Part shown: positions 60,356-64,000 of the stretch, one piece after another
How the letters are laid out: every line of letters begins with the position of its first letter
Position numbering within the stretch: position 1 is the stretch's first letter
NCBI RefSeq assembly: GCF_001941625.1
Contig: NZ_CP016076.1
Span: forward strand, 6,556,001 to 6,620,000
Length of the DNA stretch: 64,000 nucleotides
Direction of reading: 5' to 3'
From: Actinoalloteichus fjordicus
Lineage (GTDB): Bacteria; Actinomycetota; Actinomycetes; Mycobacteriales; Pseudonocardiaceae
Translations under genes and position numbers: made by a program
The notes under the pieces: generated by a model
What the model saw: only the letters and a program-made list of their open reading frames with translations
Database searches by the model: none
What the model was told of the DNA's origin: nothing

Positions 60356-61627
60356 TCAGCGGAGGTCGTCGTCGGCACCGATGACCGGCGCGACGGTGGC
60401 CTCCGGCTCGCCGAACAGCTCGGTGGCATCGGAGATCACTCGGGACGACTTCTTGCGTTCCTTGTCCTCGTTCTGCTGAGCGCCGCCGCCGCCCATTCCG
60501 CCGCCGCCCATCATCCCGCCCATCATTCCGCCGCCCGCGCCGCCGCCCCCGGCAGCGCTCGGGACCACGGACGACGGGGCGCCCCCGGAGACCGCCGCGA
60601 CGCCGGTCGAGGCGCCGGTGCCCGTCGGAGCCGCAGGCGCGCTCGGCCCGCCGCCCGCGCCGCCGAGGCCGCCCCCGACACCACCGCCTGCTCCGCCGCC
60701 GACACCACCGCCACCTGCACCGCCACCTGCACCGCCGCCCGCACCGCCACCGCCACCGCCTGCACCCGCAGGCGCCGTCTCCGGAGCGGGACCGCCGCCG
60801 CCGACGGTCGGCATCTCGAAGCTCCAGTCCTCGCCGGGATAGGTGTGCGCCATCTCGATGTCGGCGAAGGCGCTCTCGCCTTCGAAGCCCTCACAGGCAC
60901 TCACCAGCGCCTGAAGGACCTCACGGACCAGCTCGAACATCTCCAGCACCGGGCCCTGCATCTCCTGCAGGTAGTTCCGCGCGCGCTGCTCGCCCTCCAG
61001 CGGGAGCACCATCGCCTCGGATACCGACTCGGCGCCGTGCGCAAGCACCTCCACCATGTCCATCACCAGTTGGCGGATGCCGTCGGCGGTGGCGTCCAGC
61101 GCCTCGCCGAGCGCCACCATCGTCTCCGAGAGCGACGTGGTCGCGCGGCCGAACTGGTCGATGTGGCCCCGGAAGGACTCCGCGTCGGCACCGGTCCAGC
61201 CCTCGTCCATCCCGCCGAGCGGGCTCGCGACGTCGATGGCGACGTCGTCGACGAGTTCGGCCGTCCTGCGCCACCGTTCGGCCTGCTCGTGCATGTCGTT
61301 CCAGCGGCCGACGACCGGACCGAAATACTCCTGAACGGGGTCGGGCACGCCCAGCTCCCGGCTGATCCAGGAGAGGTACTCGAGGTGGCTGCTCGCACCG
61401 CCCGCGATCTGCTCGCCGTCCGGCCCGCCGATCCCGCCGATAGCGGGCGGGCCGGTCGGCGCGATCTCGGCAGGCGCGGGGGCGGCGAGCCTGCCCTGGT
61501 GGGCGATCGGGCTCGCGCCGAGGGCACCGAGGGAGTCACCTCGTTCGGGAGCGGCGACGCGGTCGGCCGTCGCTCGGCTCCACCGGCCGTCGGCGGCGCT
61601 GTCCTGGCTGAACTGGTCGGGTCGCAC
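60356..61627 (-). CDS. PPE-like/WXG100-type putative secretion substrate (right pair)
   Basis: The 423-residue protein has an N-terminal helical domain with WTG turn (MDEGWTGADAESFRGHIDQFG), a PPE-like helical bundle to about residue 280, then a Gly/Ala/Pro low-complexity segment, GGGMMGGMMGGGGMGG and the charged tail of about 45 residues. Architecture and the GMMGGM block match the 930-residue protein at 43456. GTG 61627 has AGGAGG. It follows an EspC-like gene, so the pair is probably exported together. Confidence 0.82.
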   Translation of the reverse strand: MRPDQFSQDSAADGRWSRATADRVAAPERGDSLGALGASPIAHQGRLAAPAPAEIAPTGPPAIGGIGGPDGEQIAGGASSHLEYLSWISRELGVPDPVQEYFGPVVGRWNDMHEQAERWRRTAELVDDVAIDVASPLGGMDEGWTGADAESFRGHIDQFGRATTSLSETMVALGEALDATADGIRQLVMDMVEVLAHGAESVSEAMVLPLEGEQRARNYLQEMQGPVLEMFELVREVLQALVSACEGFEGESAFADIEMAHTYPGEDWSFEMPTVGGGGPAPETAPAGAGGGGGGAGGGAGGGAGGGGVGGGAGGGVGGGLGGAGGGPSAPAAPTGTGASTGVAAVSGGAPSSVVPSAAGGGGAGGGMMGGMMGGGGMGGGGAQQNEDKERKKSSRVISDATELFGEPEATVAPVIGADDDLR

Positions 61628-61653
61628 GGCGACCGACCTCCTTTCGAGAGTGA

Positions 61654-61968
61654 TCAGGCCGGTTCGGTGCGGGTGAACTCACTTGCGGCGTCCTCGTCCT
61701 GCGTCTGATGCAGGGTGACCACGTTGCGCAGGCCGACGGCTGCGGCGGCCAGCACCTCGCAGCCGCGTCGAGCCTGCTCGTAGAGGTGGTCGGCCACCCG
61801 CGCGTACGCGACGTCGGTGCCGACCTCCGCGCCCAGCTCGCCGAAGCTCTCCGCGCTGATCCGTGCCTCGTTGAGACTCTCGTCGGCGGTCGTGAAGTCG
61901 TCAGAGGCGTTGTTGACGCTCTTCGCGTAGTTGTTCAGCCAGTCGATGTCGATGCTGATGTCGGACAC
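61654..61968 (-). CDS. EspC-like type VII secretion target (right pair)
   Basis: The 104-residue protein has two amphipathic helices (IDIDWLNNYAKSVNNASDDFTT, then ELGAEVGTDVAYARVADHLYEQARRGCEV) with a Gly-containing turn, matching the EspC-like partner proteins of PPE/EspB substrates. GTG 61968 has GGGGGCGAG upstream and begins VSDI, similar to VSDN of the left pair. A longer frame to 62139 is not supported. Gap to the PPE-like gene is 26 bp. Confidence 0.8.
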   Translation of the reverse strand: MSDISIDIDWLNNYAKSVNNASDDFTTADESLNEARISAESFGELGAEVGTDVAYARVADHLYEQARRGCEVLAAAAVGLRNVVTLHQTQDEDAASEFTRTEPA

Positions 61969-62074
61969 GGCTCGCCCCCAGAAAGTCATGATCGTGATTC
62001 GCGGTCGCTGCCCGCCTGAGACGGAATGTGACGCCGAACGGTTCCCCACCTGCGGCGGAAAGCCTCGCACACGA

Positions 62075-62115
62075 CGGCGGGCACCGATCCTCTCGTCAAG
62101 GATCGATGCCCGCCG
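62075..62115 (-). terminator. Terminator hairpin of eccB
   Basis: CGGCGGGCA (62075-62083) and TGCCCGCCG (62107-62115) form the outer stem, with an inner GATCCT/AGGATC stem, 32 nt past the eccB stop. Confidence 0.75.
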
Positions 62116-62146
62116 CAGTCCACTCGTCTCAGGTCGCACGCACGAG

Positions 62147-63760
62147 CTAGAAGCCGAACAGATCCTCTTCCGACTCGGTCTCCTCCGCCTGACCGGCCTC
62201 GGGGCCGAGGATCATCCGGTCACCGCCGCTGCCGTCGAACGGCACCGCGTCGTAGACCCGGCTGACGTCCTCCTGGTCGAGTCGGGGGCCGCTGGGCAGC
62301 AGGCCGAGGATCGACTCGGGCCCGGCGTCCACTGTGGAGCCCTCGGCGGCCAGGTCGAGCCCGACCACGTGCGCCATGTCCGGAATGCCATAGATCACGC
62401 CTCGATCGGAGACGAAGTGCAGCGGCCCGCGCTCGAAGCCCTCCTCGCCGGTGGCGGCACGCACCACGGCGGCGTTGCCGGGCGGCATGAAGAAGTAGTC
62501 CACGTCCGGGCTGCTGGACAACGAGACGGCGCGCATCTCGACGTCACTGTCCTCATCGGACTTCGGCAGCACGACCTCGTCGCCCAGGGTGACACCGATG
62601 CGCTGGCCGTCCGAGCCGTCCCAGGTGAAGCAGGACATCTCCGACTCGCTGAACGAGACCGGCGTCGGCAGCTGCTCGGGAAGGTCCGCGACGTCGATCG
62701 GGTTCTCGGACTCCTCCATCTGAGTGAGCTGATCGGACTGGATGCCCGGCGTCGCGACGGTGAGGTCCTGATCGGCCCGGATCAGGTCCGCGACACCCTC
62801 GGGGATCCGCTGGTAGCCGTCCGCCAACAGGACGTAGTAGCCCCGCGCGCCCGCAGCGGTCTCGGAGAACGCCACCGTCCCGACCTGAGCGTCCGACTGG
62901 TCGCTGAGCTGGACCGGGTTCGGCAGCGGGCTGCCCGCGCCCGGGATCTGCGGGGCGCGGAAGGCGCCTACCTCGGGGATCGCGTTCAGCAGACCGAGGC
63001 TGACGGCGCGCGGCGTCGGGTTGGAGTTCAGCACCGCCGCGGCCGCGACCGGGTCGTTCTCCACGTCGATGGGTGCCCGGACCACGCCCCGGGAGCCGCC
63101 GTCGTCGCCGGACGGACGATAGACCAGGTAGTGCCGGTCGTTCTCCGCCGAGTGGACCAGCAGCGCCTGCTCGTCCGTCATCGGCGTGCCGGGCATGTCC
63201 TCGACGCCCGCCAGGACCGTGGTCTCCGGCCTGGCCACCGCCTCCGCGTCCGGGTGGCTGGCGTCCAACTCGGCGACGTCGCACAGTCCCCAACTCGGCA
63301 CGATGCGCCGGTCCGAGCCCGGCATGTAGTCCGGGGCCCCGATCAGTCCGGTGAGCTGCCCGCGCGGAATGTCGGCGAGGACGTCGTCGCCGATGACCTC
63401 CATCTCACTCTTGGAGTCGGCACCGAGCTGCATCTGCAGCAGCCGGGCAGAGGCCATGTTCGTCATCGGGATGAGCTGCATCCCGTCGTTGTCCACCGCG
63501 ACGTAGACCCCGCCGGACGGTTCGGACACGACCACCGCGCCCGCGGCAGGCGGCTGCGCGCGCGGGGAGATGATCCCGAAGATGAGGAATCCGAGCAGGC
63601 CGACCACGGCCAGCGCGACCCCGGCTCCGACCGAACGCATGTGCGTGCGCATCGGATCGTGCAACATCACCGCGTCCTTGCGCACCAGCGCCGACTGCAT
63701 TCGTCGCAAAACGAAGCGATAAGCCTGGACCTGGGACTTGGTGGTAGGTGTTGACGGCAT
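62147..63760 (-). CDS. eccB4: Type VII secretion protein EccB (ESX-4)
   Basis: The 537-residue membrane ATP-associated subunit has a short cytoplasmic start (TKSQVQAYRFVLRRMQSALVRKD), one transmembrane helix (about 43-63) and a large periplasmic domain with repeated strands such as DVLADIPRGQLTGLIGAPDYMP and LCDVAELDASHP and conserved cysteines. ATG 63760 gives the family N-terminus. It lies divergent from a gene starting at 63966 and upstream of the right EspC/PPE pair. Confidence 0.96.
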   Translation of the reverse strand: MPSTPTTKSQVQAYRFVLRRMQSALVRKDAVMLHDPMRTHMRSVGAGVALAVVGLLGFLIFGIISPRAQPPAAGAVVVSEPSGGVYVAVDNDGMQLIPMTNMASARLLQMQLGADSKSEMEVIGDDVLADIPRGQLTGLIGAPDYMPGSDRRIVPSWGLCDVAELDASHPDAEAVARPETTVLAGVEDMPGTPMTDEQALLVHSAENDRHYLVYRPSGDDGGSRGVVRAPIDVENDPVAAAAVLNSNPTPRAVSLGLLNAIPEVGAFRAPQIPGAGSPLPNPVQLSDQSDAQVGTVAFSETAAGARGYYVLLADGYQRIPEGVADLIRADQDLTVATPGIQSDQLTQMEESENPIDVADLPEQLPTPVSFSESEMSCFTWDGSDGQRIGVTLGDEVVLPKSDEDSDVEMRAVSLSSSPDVDYFFMPPGNAAVVRAATGEEGFERGPLHFVSDRGVIYGIPDMAHVVGLDLAAEGSTVDAGPESILGLLPSGPRLDQEDVSRVYDAVPFDGSGGDRMILGPEAGQAEETESEEDLFGF

Positions 63761-63965
63761 TTCGAACCTACAGCTCTCTAGTCCACGGTACGGTTCGGAA
63801 GAATAGCGGGCGCGGGCGCGGCCTGAGCCTGGATTGCGCAGAAGCCGTGCCCGGAGCCGCTGTCACACTGTGAGCCCGTCATGCTTCACCGCTGTCGGGC
63901 GATCACGCTCGCACCGCCCCACACCACCCACGCCGTCACGCGTCAGCGAGGGGAAGACCGAACAC

Positions 63966-64000
63966 ATGTCCGTGACCACACCACCGCATCCGGCAGCAGC
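63966..64000 (+). CDS. Start of a divergent gene, possibly eccE (truncated by window edge)
   Basis: ATG 63966 opens a frame reading MSVTTPPHPAAA with GAGGGGAAG about 10 nt upstream. It faces eccB across about 205 bp, the position where eccE4 lies in several actinobacteria. Only 12 codons are visible, so the identity is an inference from location. Confidence 0.4.
   Translation, partial: MSVTTPPHPAA

Overview
This window is chromosomal DNA of a high-GC actinomycete. Gene content and order parallel the Mycobacterium tuberculosis Rv3410c-Rv3450c interval: guaB3, guaB, a DUF5319 gene, rsdA, sigD, whiB3, groEL1, groES, tsaD, rimI, tsaB, tsaE, alr, nnrD, glmS, glmM, rpsI, rplM, then an ESX-4 type VII secretion locus. 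A BldM-type regulator next to the sigma factor, a WhiB gene and a graspetide gene cluster suggest a filamentous Pseudonocardiaceae-like bacterium rather than a mycobacterium. The family placement is inference.

Layout. 0-5 kb: end of a PspC/LiaF-like gene, a small membrane protein, a LacI regulator, guaA and a divergent aldehyde-dehydrogenase-like pseudoenzyme. 5-10.9 kb: accessory genes (DUF6518 membrane protein, Tat-exported protein, truncated esterase, WYL regulator with divergent VOC protein, YdeI-like protein) and a three-repeat CRISPR array without cas genes. 10.9-21.5 kb: conserved core with guaB3/guaB, the SigD/RsdA pair, a BldM-like regulator, a MerR/B12 regulator, WhiB3 and groES-groEL1 under a CIRCE operator. 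21.8-24.3 kb: a graspetide cluster (precursor, ATP-grasp ligase, PIMT-like methyltransferase) whose precursor reads across a one-base frameshift. 24.4-25.9 kb: gene graveyard with an internally deleted PhoD phosphatase, a PPOX remnant and a run of 15 octamers. 25.9-37.1 kb: the tRNA t6A genes tsaD/tsaB/tsaE with rimI, malate synthase with a divergent IclR regulator, alr, nnrD and acpS. A repeat-rich decayed regulator lies at 31.5-32.1 kb. 37.4-42.7 kb: glmS with a DasR-like operator, a hydrolase and two paralogous Pro/Gly-rich membrane proteins.

42.9-64 kb is the ESX-4 region, interrupted by glmM and rplM-rpsI. The core is eccB, mycP, eccD, eccC, an Rv3446c-family Hsp70-like protein and two WXG100 proteins. 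Two EspC-like/PPE-like pairs flank it, and two small coiled-coil proteins with matching acidic tails accompany it. A gene starting at the right edge may be eccE.

Functionally the window joins purine (GMP) synthesis, developmental and stress regulation, chaperonins, t6A tRNA modification, cell-wall precursor synthesis (alr, glmS, glmM) and protein secretion. Convergent genes are mostly separated by strong hairpins, listed individually. No rRNA, tRNA or intact transposase gene was recognised.
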